The position numbers and the translations under genes were made by a program. From the NCBI GenBank assembly GCA_004555265.1, contig SFIQ01000008.1:62001-126000 (forward strand): a stretch of DNA of 64,000 bases. Direction: 5' to 3'. This document shows positions 23,897 through 32,426 of the stretch, piece by piece; the stretch's first letter is position 1; the number at the start of each line of letters is the position of its first letter. The notes below the pieces were generated by a model. It made no database searches, was not told the DNA's origin, and saw only the letters and a program-made list of their open reading frames with translations. The DNA is from Ruminococcus sp. (GTDB taxonomy: Bacteria > Bacillota > Clostridia > Oscillospirales > Acutalibacteraceae).

Positions 23897-25363
23897 ATGT
23901 GGATACTGTGGACGATTTTAGGGCTTCTCGGGGCGTTTATCGCGGTCACGCTCGTGCGCGCCGCCTTTTGGACACCCGAAAAAGTCGAATTTGAACCCCT
24001 GCCCGACGAGCAGGTCGATGTGGACAAATACCGTAAGGATTTGAGCGATGCTATCAAAATCAAAACTATTTCCAATGTCGATGTAGACAAGGTGGATTGG
24101 AACGAGTTTAAACGCTTACACGCGCTGTTTGAGGAACGATTTCCGCTGGTGTATAAAAACTTAAAATGCGAGGAAATCTCGCTCGCAAGTCTTTTGTTCA
24201 CTTGGGAGGGCAAAAATCCCGATTTGGAGCCGATTGCGCTTTTGGGGCATCAGGATGTTGTGCCCGTTGCCGAGGGCACCGAGGGCGACTGGACGCATCC
24301 CGCCTTTGACGGCGTGGACGACGGTGAATTTGTGTGGGGGCGCGGCGCGCTCGATATGAAAAATCACCTGATTGCCGTGTTGGAAAGCGTGGAGTCATTG
24401 CTTGCCGAGGGCTTCGAGCCCGAACGCACCGTGTACCTTTGCTTTGGGCACGATGAGGAAATCGTTGCCGCACCGACTTCGGGCGCGGGGAGCATTGCCG
24501 CCGTCTTAAAAGAACGCGGCGTGCATTTGGACAGCGTCATTGACGAGGGCGGCGCGATTTTAAACTTGCATGTCGGCAACATTCTCAACAAAAAACTGGC
24601 GGGCGTGGGCATTGCCGAAAAAGGCTATGCCGATTACCGCGTTTCGGTCAGCGCGAAGGGCGGGCACTCCTCGCAACCGCCCGAGCACACGGCACTCGGC
24701 GCGTTGGCAGATGTCATCAAGGATATTGAGGGGCATCAGTTTAAAGCCAAAATGCCCGCATTCGTCTATGAACTGTTTACGAAAATCGGGAAAAATGTCA
24801 GTTACCCCGCGCGGATTGTCACCTGCAATTTGTGGCTGTTAAAGCCGCTGATTACCGCGGTGATGAAGAAAATCCCGCCTGCGGCGTCGTTAATTCACAC
24901 CACCACCGCGGTCACCATGGCAGAGGGCAGCCCTGCGGCGAATGTGTTGCCGCAAAAAGCGTCGGTAACCGTGAATTTCCGTATGATGCCCGGCGTGACG
25001 ATCAAGAATGTCGAGGAGCATATCCGCAAGTGCGTTCGCAACAAAGACATTGAAGTCGAGTATTTAAAAGGCAAAGAGGCGTCGAAGGTTTCCCCGACGG
25101 ACAGCCGTTCTTTCAAAATTTTGGAAGAAATCTGCACCCGCACAGACAGAGATTTGCTCGTGGCGCCGTATCTTGTGATGGGCGGAACGGACGCGTACCA
25201 TTATGAAGAGGTCTGTGACAACATTTACCGTTTTGCACCGTTCGTAATGGACACAAAACTGTTGCTCACCACCCACGGCACAGACGAGCGTATTCCGATT
25301 GCCTGTATGGCGGACGCGCTCAAATTCTTTAAACGGTATATTCGTTTGATGTCCCAAGAATAA
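23897..25363 (+). CDS. Membrane-anchored M20 family peptidase (carboxypeptidase S/PM20D1-like)
   Basis: A 488-residue M20 zinc peptidase. Residues about 2-24 form an N-terminal hydrophobic anchor (ILWTILGLLGAFIAVTLV). The metal-binding set is visible: ALLGHQDVVPV, GRGALDMKN, the catalytic pair FGHDEEIV, and the later GGTDAYHYE. The dimerisation domain (GYADYRVSVSAKGGHSSQPP) lies between. The length and anchor resemble the carboxypeptidase S/PM20D1 branch, which acts on N-acyl amino acids or dipeptides. It starts 15 bp after hisE with GGAGGAG, so it is probably co-transcribed with the his genes, perhaps to supply amino acids from peptides (inference). Confidence 0.88.
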   Translation: MWILWTILGLLGAFIAVTLVRAAFWTPEKVEFEPLPDEQVDVDKYRKDLSDAIKIKTISNVDVDKVDWNEFKRLHALFEERFPLVYKNLKCEEISLASLLFTWEGKNPDLEPIALLGHQDVVPVAEGTEGDWTHPAFDGVDDGEFVWGRGALDMKNHLIAVLESVESLLAEGFEPERTVYLCFGHDEEIVAAPTSGAGSIAAVLKERGVHLDSVIDEGGAILNLHVGNILNKKLAGVGIAEKGYADYRVSVSAKGGHSSQPPEHTALGALADVIKDIEGHQFKAKMPAFVYELFTKIGKNVSYPARIVTCNLWLLKPLITAVMKKIPPAASLIHTTTAVTMAEGSPAANVLPQKASVTVNFRMMPGVTIKNVEEHIRKCVRNKDIEVEYLKGKEASKVSPTDSRSFKILEEICTRTDRDLLVAPYLVMGGTDAYHYEEVCDNIYRFAPFVMDTKLLLTTHGTDERIPIACMADALKFFKRYIRLMSQE

Positions 25364-25374
25364 TACGAAAAAAT

Positions 25375-25418
25375 CACAGCCCCCGAACCGATTTTGCTCG
25401 GCACGGGGGCTGTTTTTT
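25375..25418. terminator. Terminator ending the his operon
   Basis: A 10-bp stem (ACAGCCCCCG/CGGGGGCTGT) contains an inner CCGA/TCGG stem and is followed by TTTTTTG. The preceding AAAAAA lets it also end the convergent gene. Confidence 0.92.
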
Positions 25419-25435
25419 GTAGATTTGCTTTTCGC

Positions 25436-26938
25436 TTAATATGTATAAATCTCTCCGAGGAACGCAGAACGGATATACGCTTCTTGCGGGTGGCCGCTCT
25501 CCAAATAAATGCGTTTCAAATTCGGGAAAAAGGAAAAGGACACATTAAAACTGCTGGTTTTGGGAATCCAAAGTTCCTCTAAACTTGTATTGCCGCCCTT
25601 GTTCCCGCCGGCTTGCATACGCACATTTTCGGGCATTTTATACACCGCATCTTTCTTGGATAGCGGATAGCAAGAACTTGTATAGGTGTCACCCGAACGG
25701 GTGTGATACAACACGCCGTCTTTCGATATGGCATACGGATTGCCGTCCTCCACATAAATGGCTTCCAACGCGGGGTTTACCATATTCTGCGTCGGGAACG
25801 AAATGCAACTGCGGTGCAAGCGCAGCACTTTCAAATACGGATTGTCCTGCAAATTGCAAACATTTTCCACGCCGACGCACCAAGACGGCACGGTGAGTTC
25901 CGTGTCTTTGCAGGCGGGAATATAAAACCGCAAACGCCATTCTTTGCCGCTGTAATAATATAAGCCGCCGCCGATTACACGGTATTGGGTCACATCCGAC
26001 GGCAAGGTGACGGTTTCTAATTTGGGGCAATCGGTGGCAAATGCGCCTTTTATGCCTAAATTCGTCGAATTAAAATGGAAGGCGCGCAGGTTCGGGCAAT
26101 TTCGCACGCAACCGTTATCCACCCACAAATAGGTTTGCCTTGTATCGGTTTCCAATGTGATTTCCTGCACGGCGGCAAGATTCTGAAAGGTGCCGGCGGA
26201 AATGCGGCAGACGATTTGCCCGTCGATGACAGCGGGTACAACCACATGCATAGCAGAGCCCGTGTAGCCCGTAATCGCAATGCGAGAGCCCTCCGCAACA
26301 TAGGTAAATAAGGCAGGGTTGTTTTCCGGCGGAAGCGGCATTTCGTCGGCGCCGTTTCTGTCGGTCGGTTTTGTCGGATTTTTCGACGGCAAAGCAGGGC
26401 TTGCATCGGTCGTGGATTCCGGCGTTCGCCCGCTATCGGGTGTTTTGCCGCCGTTGTTGGGATTCCCCGACGGTGCGGAGACCAACGGTGTTGTCGGCAA
26501 GAAACTGTTTAACGGGTTTTGCGGCACGCCGAGAATGCCGAGCGTTGATTGCTCGACAGTGGGAAATATCGATGCCGTCTCTCCCGCCGTATCGCCGTCG
26601 GCTTTCGCTTCGGCAGCCTCCGTTTTGTCCGAACCGGGCATTTCCGTGAACAGACCATCCCTGCGGGTGAATGTATGTAATGCAGATACAGGTAAAAAAT
26701 CCCTGCTTGCAAAAGAGAAAAGCATACTTGTAAGCAAGGTAAACAAGAGCACACCCGCTGTACAGCGCTCAGCAACACTGTGTTGCATACGCTGCACAAC
26801 GGGATTTTTGTGCTCTGCAGAAGCCGCGCTAAGCGGCGGCACAGTTTCTTTCGTCCCGTCTACCGAAGAAAAACAGTGCAGACAAAACACCGCCTCCTCC
26901 GGCATAGGTTCTCCGCAATGCGGACAAACTTTCTGCAT
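25436..26938 (-). CDS. Zinc-ribbon, membrane-anchored BspA-like leucine-rich-repeat protein
   Basis: A 500-residue protein. A zinc ribbon lies at the N-terminus (C5, C8, C19, C22). One membrane helix follows (about 58-77), then a Pro/Ser/Thr/Asn-rich stalk (about 100-205), then a region of LRR_5/BspA type repeats to the end (ITLETDT, FHFNSTN, VTLPSDV, LRLHRSC, LWIPKTSS). This topology puts the ribbon in the cytoplasm and the repeats outside the cell. BspA-like repeats often bind host or partner proteins; the role here is unknown. AGAGGGG precedes the start. It lies 52 bp after nadC on the same strand. Confidence 0.8.
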   Translation of the reverse strand: MQKVCPHCGEPMPEEAVFCLHCFSSVDGTKETVPPLSAASAEHKNPVVQRMQHSVAERCTAGVLLFTLLTSMLFSFASRDFLPVSALHTFTRRDGLFTEMPGSDKTEAAEAKADGDTAGETASIFPTVEQSTLGILGVPQNPLNSFLPTTPLVSAPSGNPNNGGKTPDSGRTPESTTDASPALPSKNPTKPTDRNGADEMPLPPENNPALFTYVAEGSRIAITGYTGSAMHVVVPAVIDGQIVCRISAGTFQNLAAVQEITLETDTRQTYLWVDNGCVRNCPNLRAFHFNSTNLGIKGAFATDCPKLETVTLPSDVTQYRVIGGGLYYYSGKEWRLRFYIPACKDTELTVPSWCVGVENVCNLQDNPYLKVLRLHRSCISFPTQNMVNPALEAIYVEDGNPYAISKDGVLYHTRSGDTYTSSCYPLSKKDAVYKMPENVRMQAGGNKGGNTSLEELWIPKTSSFNVSFSFFPNLKRIYLESGHPQEAYIRSAFLGEIYTY

Positions 26939-26990
26939 AGAATCCCCTCTTCCCCTTTGTTTACAACTGCGGTAACCGATGCAAGTTGTA

Positions 26991-27776
26991 TCACTTTTTC
27001 ATTTTCATGGAAATATCGAACGCTTTGACAGAGTGCGTCAGCGCGCCGAGGGAGATAATATCCACACCGGTTTTGGCAACCTCGGCAATCGTTTCTAAGG
27101 TGATGCCGCCCGACGCTTCGGTTTTGGCACGCCCGTCAATGATTTTAACGGCTTCACGCATCATCTCGTTTGACATAAGGTCGCGGGTTTCCACTTCGAT
27201 TTTTACCATGTGCCCCAATTTCCCGCGCAAAGCGTTTACGGCGTTTGTTATCCCACCGCCCGCGTCAATGTGGTTGTCTTTGAGCATCGCGCCGTCCGAC
27301 AAATTGAAACGGTGGTTTTTGCCGCCGCCGCAGGTTACGGCGTATTTTTGCAACGCGCGAAGTCCCGGTAATGTTTTGCGCGTGTCGGTAATTTGGGCGT
27401 TTGTGCCTTTGACGAGTTCTACTGCCGCGGCGGTCGCCGTCGCAATGCCCGACATATGCTGTAACAGGTTTAACGCCGTGCGTTCGCCTTTCAACAGCAA
27501 TACGGTTTTGCCCGAAAATTCGGCAATCAAATCGCCTTTCTGTATGTTGTCGCCGTCGTGTTTATACAGTTTGGCTTCAAAGGTATCGTCGAGCAGTGCA
27601 AACACGCGCATGGCAACCGACAGCCCGCACAGCACGCCGTCCGCTTTCGCAACAAAATAGGCGTTGTCGCGTTGGTCTTCGGGAATTAAATAGTCCGAAG
27701 CCACATCTACATAGTTTATATCCTCTTTGAGTGCGTTTATAATGATTTCGTCCACATAAAACTGCGGCAGGTTCAT
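26991..27776 (-). CDS. nadC: Nicotinate-nucleotide (quinolinate) pyrophosphorylase, carboxylating
   Basis: It makes nicotinate mononucleotide from quinolinate and PRPP in NAD synthesis. The 261-residue product, slightly shorter than usual, has FVAKADGVLCG, ERTALNLLQHMSGIAT, the substrate-binding TRKTLPGLRALQKYAVTCGG, HRFNLSDGAMLKDNH, KIEVET, and EASGGITLETI. Its start overlaps the nadB stop by four bases. nadA is not present in the window. Confidence 0.95.
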   Translation of the reverse strand: MNLPQFYVDEIIINALKEDINYVDVASDYLIPEDQRDNAYFVAKADGVLCGLSVAMRVFALLDDTFEAKLYKHDGDNIQKGDLIAEFSGKTVLLLKGERTALNLLQHMSGIATATAAAVELVKGTNAQITDTRKTLPGLRALQKYAVTCGGGKNHRFNLSDGAMLKDNHIDAGGGITNAVNALRGKLGHMVKIEVETRDLMSNEMMREAVKIIDGRAKTEASGGITLETIAEVAKTGVDIISLGALTHSVKAFDISMKMKK

Positions 27777-29227
27777 CCTTCGTCAACCTCCTTGAGTATG
27801 ATATGCGCCACCGTGGCAAGGCTTAACGCCTCGCAGTAGTCGGGCGTAATGGCGAATTTGCCGGTTTGCAACCGTTTGAGAATGGCGTCCACGCGCTTTA
27901 ACCCTGTGCGTACCGCGCCGGGGTCGGGAATGACGAAATAGGCGCGTTGCATAATCGAACGAATTTCCGTGCGCAAGCCTTTGGGAAGCGGCGCGCCGGT
28001 AATATCCGTCTTGTGGTCGGTTACCGCCGCATGGGCAAAGCCTGCGTTTACACAGCGGGTAATGTCCTCCGCCGCGCGTCTGCCGAACACAAGCGCCTCC
28101 AAAAGCGAGTTTGACGCCAAACGGTTTTTGCCGTGTACGCCCGTGCAGGAACATTCCCCGACGGCGTACAGCCGCGCAATGCTTGTCCGCGCGTCCAAAT
28201 CCACGCCGATACCGCCCATCAAATAGTGCTGACAGGGGAATACGGGGATTAAGTCTGTGGTAATATCTACCCCGTGCTTTTTGCACCCCTCGTAAATGCC
28301 CGGGAAACGGTTTAACAAATAGTCGCGGTCGCGGTGGGTAATATCCAAATAAAAATTGTTACTGCCCGTTTTGCGGCTTTCCATAATAATGCATTTGGAA
28401 ACCACATCGCGCGGGGCTAACTCCAAGCGTTGGTCATAGCGATGCATAAAACGCTCTTTTTTGCAGTTTAATAAGTACGCACCCTCGCCGCGCACCGCCT
28501 CGCTGATTAAAAATTGCTCGCGGTCTGCGCCGTTAAAGGCGGTGGGGTGAAACTGCACATAACTCAAATGGTTAATCGTCGCACCGAGTTCATACGCCAA
28601 GCGAATGCCGTCGCCCGTTGCCACAGCGGGGTTGGTGGTGTATTTATACACTCTGCCGATGCCGCCCGTCGCCAAAACGCAGTAGTCGCAAAACACCGTG
28701 TGCACCGCGCCGTCTTTTAAAATGTCCGCGCAAAAACCGCTTTTGACTTTTTGCAAAGCGTACACCATGGCGTTTTGCACTTGTGTAATGTTTTTGCGCT
28801 TGTGGATTTCTACAAGCAGTTTATTCACGATTTCCGCGCCGGTGGTGTCCTTGTGGTGCACAATGCGGCGGCGGCAATGCCCGCCCTCCAGCGTTTTTTG
28901 AATACTGCCGTCGGGGTTTTTGTCAAACTCCACGCCGTACCCCATAATTTTGCGCACATCGTCGGGGCCCTCGTGCACCAGCACATTCACCGCGTCGGGG
29001 TCGTTTGCCTGTTGCCCGGCAACCATTGTGTCGGCAAAATGCAAATCGAAACTGTCGTTTTCAAAGCTCAAAACTGCCGCAACGCCGCCCTGCGCCAAGG
29101 AACTGTTGCAAAGCGTGTCCTCTTTTTTTGAGAGCATTAAAACGGACAGATTTTCAGGGAGCGACAGCGCGGTGTAAAGCCCGCCGAGCCCCGTACCGAC
29201 AATCAGCACATCATATTTCTTTTCCAT
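27773..29227 (-). CDS. nadB: L-aspartate oxidase
   Basis: An FAD flavoprotein that turns aspartate to iminoaspartate for quinolinate synthesis. The 484-residue product has the N-terminal FAD-binding GTGLGGLYTAL, SSLAQGGVAAV, GGHCRRRIVHHKDTTG, LATGGIGRVY, QFHPTAF, and the C-terminal MGGIGVDLDARTSIARLYAVGECSCTGVHGKNRLASNSLLE. The latter is typical of NadB/SdhA enzymes. In an anaerobe the electron acceptor is probably fumarate or a quinone rather than oxygen (inference). It follows murC by 18 bp and overlaps nadC. Confidence 0.94.
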   Translation of the reverse strand: MEKKYDVLIVGTGLGGLYTALSLPENLSVLMLSKKEDTLCNSSLAQGGVAAVLSFENDSFDLHFADTMVAGQQANDPDAVNVLVHEGPDDVRKIMGYGVEFDKNPDGSIQKTLEGGHCRRRIVHHKDTTGAEIVNKLLVEIHKRKNITQVQNAMVYALQKVKSGFCADILKDGAVHTVFCDYCVLATGGIGRVYKYTTNPAVATGDGIRLAYELGATINHLSYVQFHPTAFNGADREQFLISEAVRGEGAYLLNCKKERFMHRYDQRLELAPRDVVSKCIIMESRKTGSNNFYLDITHRDRDYLLNRFPGIYEGCKKHGVDITTDLIPVFPCQHYLMGGIGVDLDARTSIARLYAVGECSCTGVHGKNRLASNSLLEALVFGRRAAEDITRCVNAGFAHAAVTDHKTDITGAPLPKGLRTEIRSIMQRAYFVIPDPGAVRTGLKRVDAILKRLQTGKFAITPDYCEALSLATVAHIILKEVDEG

Positions 29228-29245
29228 AATATCACGACCGAGAAT

Positions 29246-30625
29246 TTAGTTTTCCTGTAATTTTTTTATCATAATTTTTGCCGCTTTGTAAATATCGCCG
29301 CACCCCAAGGTCAGCACCAAGTCGCCTGCTTTGGCATTTTGCAGGACGAAATCTGCAACCTCGTCAAAGGTGTTAAACCAAACCGAGCCGGGGATTTTTT
29401 CGGCAAGTTGGGCAGTATAAACATTGTAAGTGTTCACTTCACGCGAGCCCATAATTTCGGTCAGCACACAGCGGTCGGGAATTTGTAAGACTTCCGCAAA
29501 ATCGTCCATAAGCATATAGGTGCGCGAAAAGGTGAACGGCTGGAATACCGCCCAAACGGTGTTGTAGCCCATTTTCATTGCCGCCTCCAAGGTGACGCGC
29601 AACTCGGCGGGGTGGTGGGCGTAATCGTCCGCAAAGGTAATGCCTTTGTATTCGCCCAAGTTTTCAAACCGTCTGCCCGCGCCGCCGAAACTCTCCAACC
29701 CTTTTTTGCAATCGGCAAACGAAGCGCCCGCGTGCATACTTGCGGCAATCGCCGCCAAGGCATTCAGAATATTGTGCCGCCCCGGGACTTTCAGTTGAAT
29801 ATGCCCCAAGGTTTCGCCTTTGTAAATCACATCAAATGCGTAATAGGCGCCGCGAATGTCGGTGATGTTTGCGGGGGAGTAGTCGTTTTTCTCTGCAAAT
29901 CCGAAGGTGATTTCCGTTTTATCGCCGATACCTTTCATCGCCTTTAAGGTGTTTTCGTCGTCACCGTTGTAAATCACGGCGTCCGTCGCCATTGCGGCGA
30001 ATTTATGGAAACTTAAAATCAAATTGTCCAGCGTTTTGAAGTAGTCGAGGTGGTCCTCGTCAATGTTTAAGATGACCGCAACGGCGGGGGACAGTTCTAA
30101 GAATGTATCGACAAATTCGCACGCCTCGCAGACGAAGTTTTCACTTTTGCCGACGCGACCGTTTGCGCCGATCAGCGGTAATTTGCCGCCGATGACCGCC
30201 GACGGGTCTAAATCGGCTGTCAGCAGGATTTGCGTGGTCATGGAAGTGACGGTGGTTTTGCCATGCGTGCCGCAAACGCCGATGCAGTTTTTATACAGCC
30301 TCGAAATTGCACCGAACAGTTTGGCGCGCTCAAAGGTCGGAATTCCGCTTGCTTTCGCGGCGACCAGTTCGGGATTGTCTTTTAACAGCGCCGCGGTGTA
30401 GACCACCATTTCGGCACCATCGATATTTTCGGCACGCTGTCCCATTGTGACGGGAATGCCCAGCGCCCGAATGCGCGCGAGCGTATCGCTTTCGTTGTTG
30501 TCTGAGCCTGACAGCGCATAGCCCTCACTGTGCAGAATTTCCGCAAGCGGGCACATACCGCTGCCGCCGATACCGATAAAATGAATGCGTTTGACCTGCT
30601 TTAACAGGGTATCTATATCGTTCAT
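29246..30625 (-). CDS. murC: UDP-N-acetylmuramate-L-alanine ligase
   Basis: A cytoplasmic Mur ligase that adds L-Ala to UDP-MurNAc. The 459-residue product shows the N-terminal HFIGIGGSGMCPLAEIL, the ATP loop GVCGTHGKTTVTSM, DEDHLDYF, PGRHNILNALAAIA, and the C-terminal DDYAHHPAELRVTL and QPFTFSRTYML. It is not in a mur/fts cluster but at the head of murC-nadB-nadC. A strong promoter lies upstream. It is divergent from dpaA. Confidence 0.96.
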   Translation of the reverse strand: MNDIDTLLKQVKRIHFIGIGGSGMCPLAEILHSEGYALSGSDNNESDTLARIRALGIPVTMGQRAENIDGAEMVVYTAALLKDNPELVAAKASGIPTFERAKLFGAISRLYKNCIGVCGTHGKTTVTSMTTQILLTADLDPSAVIGGKLPLIGANGRVGKSENFVCEACEFVDTFLELSPAVAVILNIDEDHLDYFKTLDNLILSFHKFAAMATDAVIYNGDDENTLKAMKGIGDKTEITFGFAEKNDYSPANITDIRGAYYAFDVIYKGETLGHIQLKVPGRHNILNALAAIAASMHAGASFADCKKGLESFGGAGRRFENLGEYKGITFADDYAHHPAELRVTLEAAMKMGYNTVWAVFQPFTFSRTYMLMDDFAEVLQIPDRCVLTEIMGSREVNTYNVYTAQLAEKIPGSVWFNTFDEVADFVLQNAKAGDLVLTLGCGDIYKAAKIMIKKLQEN

Positions 30626-30663
30626 TTGAGAATCCTTCCTTACAAAATGGCATATATATCCTT

Positions 30664-30692
30664 ATTATATTGCAAAGCAGAAAAAATTTAAA
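30664..30692 (-). promoter_or_regulatory. Sigma-A promoter of murC-nadB-nadC
   Basis: On the minus strand, TTTAAA (30687-30692), a 17-bp spacer, and TATAAT (30664-30669). Confidence 0.7.
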
Positions 30693-30711
30693 CCCCTTTC
30701 AGCGATTTTAT

Positions 30712-30740
30712 CACAAGAATTTCGGGAAAAGCATACTATA
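30712..30740 (+). promoter_or_regulatory. Sigma-K-like sporulation promoter of dpaAB
   Basis: CATACTATA (30732-30740) fits the sigma-K -10 pattern CATANNNTA. A CAC (AC at 30713-30714) lies 17 bp before it, as expected for the sigma-K -35. In Bacillus the spoVF operon is under sigma-K. Confidence 0.6.
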
Positions 30741-30769
30741 TTTTAGAAATCAAAAAGGGGGCTGTTGCC

Positions 30770-31609
30770 TTGCAAACCGTTCTGCTTTTAGGCGGCGATA
30801 ACCGCACGCGGTATTTAGACCGATTTTTCACTTCAAAACAGTACAGTACATATTGCTTCGGTGTATATGCCCCGATTGATTTTACGGCGTTAAAATATGC
30901 ACTCGGGTTGCAATATGTTTCGATAATTTTGCCGCTGCCCGTCACCAAGGACGGCAACAGCGTACAATGTCCGTTGATACACTCCGCATTGCCGTTTGAA
31001 ACCCTTTTACAACTGACCGCCGCCGAAAATACGGTGTACGGCGGGCTGATACCGAAAAATCTGACGGAACTGTGCCTCCGAAAGGGGATACGGACGGTGG
31101 AGTATTACGATGAAGAGGTTGTTGTCAAAAACGCGGCGCTCACAGCCGAGGGGACATTGCGGGTTTTGGCGGAAAACGGTATAGACCTTGCGGCGCACCC
31201 GCGCATTGCCGTCACGGGCTTCGGCAGAGTTGCCAAGGCGACGGCACAAGCACTCAAATCGGCGGGTTGTGCACCCACCGTAGCGGCGCGTAGCGCAAAA
31301 GCGTTGGCAACAGCCGAAGCGTTCGGATACGCAGTACGGCCACTCTCTGCGCTTTTGGCGGATGCGTCGGGGTTTGATGTGCTTATCAACACCGTGCCCG
31401 CACCGCTGTTTACGGCGGCGCAACTTGCCCGCACCAAACAAACGGTGTGTATTGTCGATGTGGCGTCCGCGCCGTTCGGCGTGGATTTTGACGCGGCAAG
31501 AGCACTGTCCAGAACGGCTGTCAAAGCGCAGTCCTTACCGGGGAAATATACCCCGCAGGCGGCGGCAGAGGTTATCGGAGAAAAACTTTTAAGCCTGATT
31601 TCAGAATAA
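30770..31609 (+). CDS. dpaA: Dipicolinate synthase subunit A
   Basis: Together with DpaB it makes dipicolinic acid in the mother cell for the spore core. The 279-residue product begins with VLLLGGDNRTRYLDRFF, has a middle segment ILPLPVTKDG ... SALPFE, and a Rossmann domain (about 145-250) with IAVTGFGRVAKATAQALKSAG and DVLINTVPAPLF. The end (ALSRTAVKAQSLPGKYTPQAAAEVIGE) is typical of SpoVFA. It uses TTG at 30770 with AAAGGGGG before it. dpaB follows after 13 bp. Confidence 0.93.
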   Translation: MQTVLLLGGDNRTRYLDRFFTSKQYSTYCFGVYAPIDFTALKYALGLQYVSIILPLPVTKDGNSVQCPLIHSALPFETLLQLTAAENTVYGGLIPKNLTELCLRKGIRTVEYYDEEVVVKNAALTAEGTLRVLAENGIDLAAHPRIAVTGFGRVAKATAQALKSAGCAPTVAARSAKALATAEAFGYAVRPLSALLADASGFDVLINTVPAPLFTAAQLARTKQTVCIVDVASAPFGVDFDAARALSRTAVKAQSLPGKYTPQAAAEVIGEKLLSLISE

Positions 31610-31622
31610 GGGAGGGATGTTT

Positions 31623-32195
31623 ATGTCCCAAATTACCGTAGGCTTTGCCATGTGCGGGTCATTTTGTACGTTTCACAAGGTTTTACCCGAAATCGAACAT
31701 TTGGTGCAAAAAGGGTATCGCGTACTGCCGATTTTATCGCAGACGGCGTATTCGACCGACACACGGTTCGGGAAAGCGGCGGATTTTAACGAAAAAATCG
31801 AACAAATAACGGGCAACCCGATTATTCATACCGTATTTGCCGCAGAGCCCATCGGTCCGAAAAAACTGCTGGACGCGCTGATTATCGCCCCCGCGACGGG
31901 CAATACGCTTGCGAAACTTGCCAACGGCATCACCGACACCCCCGTGACGCTTGCCTGTAAGGCGCATTTGCGCAATGAACGACCTGTACTGCTTGCGGTT
32001 TCCACCAATGACGCCCTCGGCACGGCGGCGAAAAACATAGGACTTTTGATGAATGCCAAGCACATCTATTTTGTGCCGATGCGCCAAGACGACACCGAAA
32101 ACAAACCGAATTCCGTTGTGGCGGATTTCACGCAAATTGTACCTGCGTTGGAGGCGGCGCTGGAAGACCGTCAGATACAACCGATTTACAAATAA
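31623..32195 (+). CDS. dpaB: Dipicolinate synthase subunit B (flavoprotein)
   Basis: A 190-residue HFCD-type flavoprotein. It opens with ITVGFAMCGSFCTFHKVLPE, typical of SpoVFB, and has the flavin-binding LIIAPATGNTLAKLANGITDTPV and PVLLAVSTNDALG. I prefer the ATG at 31623 to the one at 31617, because GGGAGGG ends six bases before the former and abuts the latter. With dpaA it shows that the organism is or was a spore-former. Confidence 0.94.
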   Translation: MSQITVGFAMCGSFCTFHKVLPEIEHLVQKGYRVLPILSQTAYSTDTRFGKAADFNEKIEQITGNPIIHTVFAAEPIGPKKLLDALIIAPATGNTLAKLANGITDTPVTLACKAHLRNERPVLLAVSTNDALGTAAKNIGLLMNAKHIYFVPMRQDDTENKPNSVVADFTQIVPALEAALEDRQIQPIYK

Positions 32196-32199
32196 AATC

Positions 32200-32233
32200 A
32201 AAAATCCGCGGAAATCTTTCCCGCGGATTTTTT
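32200..32233 (+). terminator. Terminator after dpaB
   Basis: An AAATCCGCGG/CCGCGGATTT stem around AAATCTTTC, followed by TTTTTT. Confidence 0.92.
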
Positions 32234-32283
32234 ACGGTTTTGCGAACGGATGCACCGTCCGCCGTATTTTCAGCAAATGCCTG

Positions 32284-32316
32284 CGCCGCCGACGGCAAAA
32301 ATCGGCGGTTGTTTTT
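32284..32316 (+). repeat. Duplicated hairpin (left copy) flanking the protease-lipoprotein island
   Basis: Bases 32285-32308 are identical to 33784-33807. The stem CCGCCGA/TCGGCGG with loop CGGCAAAAA is followed by TTGTTTTT, so it can act as a second terminator after dpaB. Its twin ends the lipoprotein gene. Confidence 0.75.
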
Positions 32317-32356
32317 GTGCGAACGACAATTATATGCTAAAATATATCATACGGCA

Positions 32357-32385
32357 TTGACAGAAAACTTTCGGAATGATAGTAT
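32357..32385 (+). promoter_or_regulatory. Sigma-A promoter of the protease-lipoprotein pair
   Basis: Consensus TTGACA (32357-32362), a 17-bp spacer, and TAGTAT (32380-32385). Confidence 0.75.
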
Positions 32386-32426
32386 TATATCATATTCATA
32401 TTTTTTTGAGGACGGAGGATATTTTT

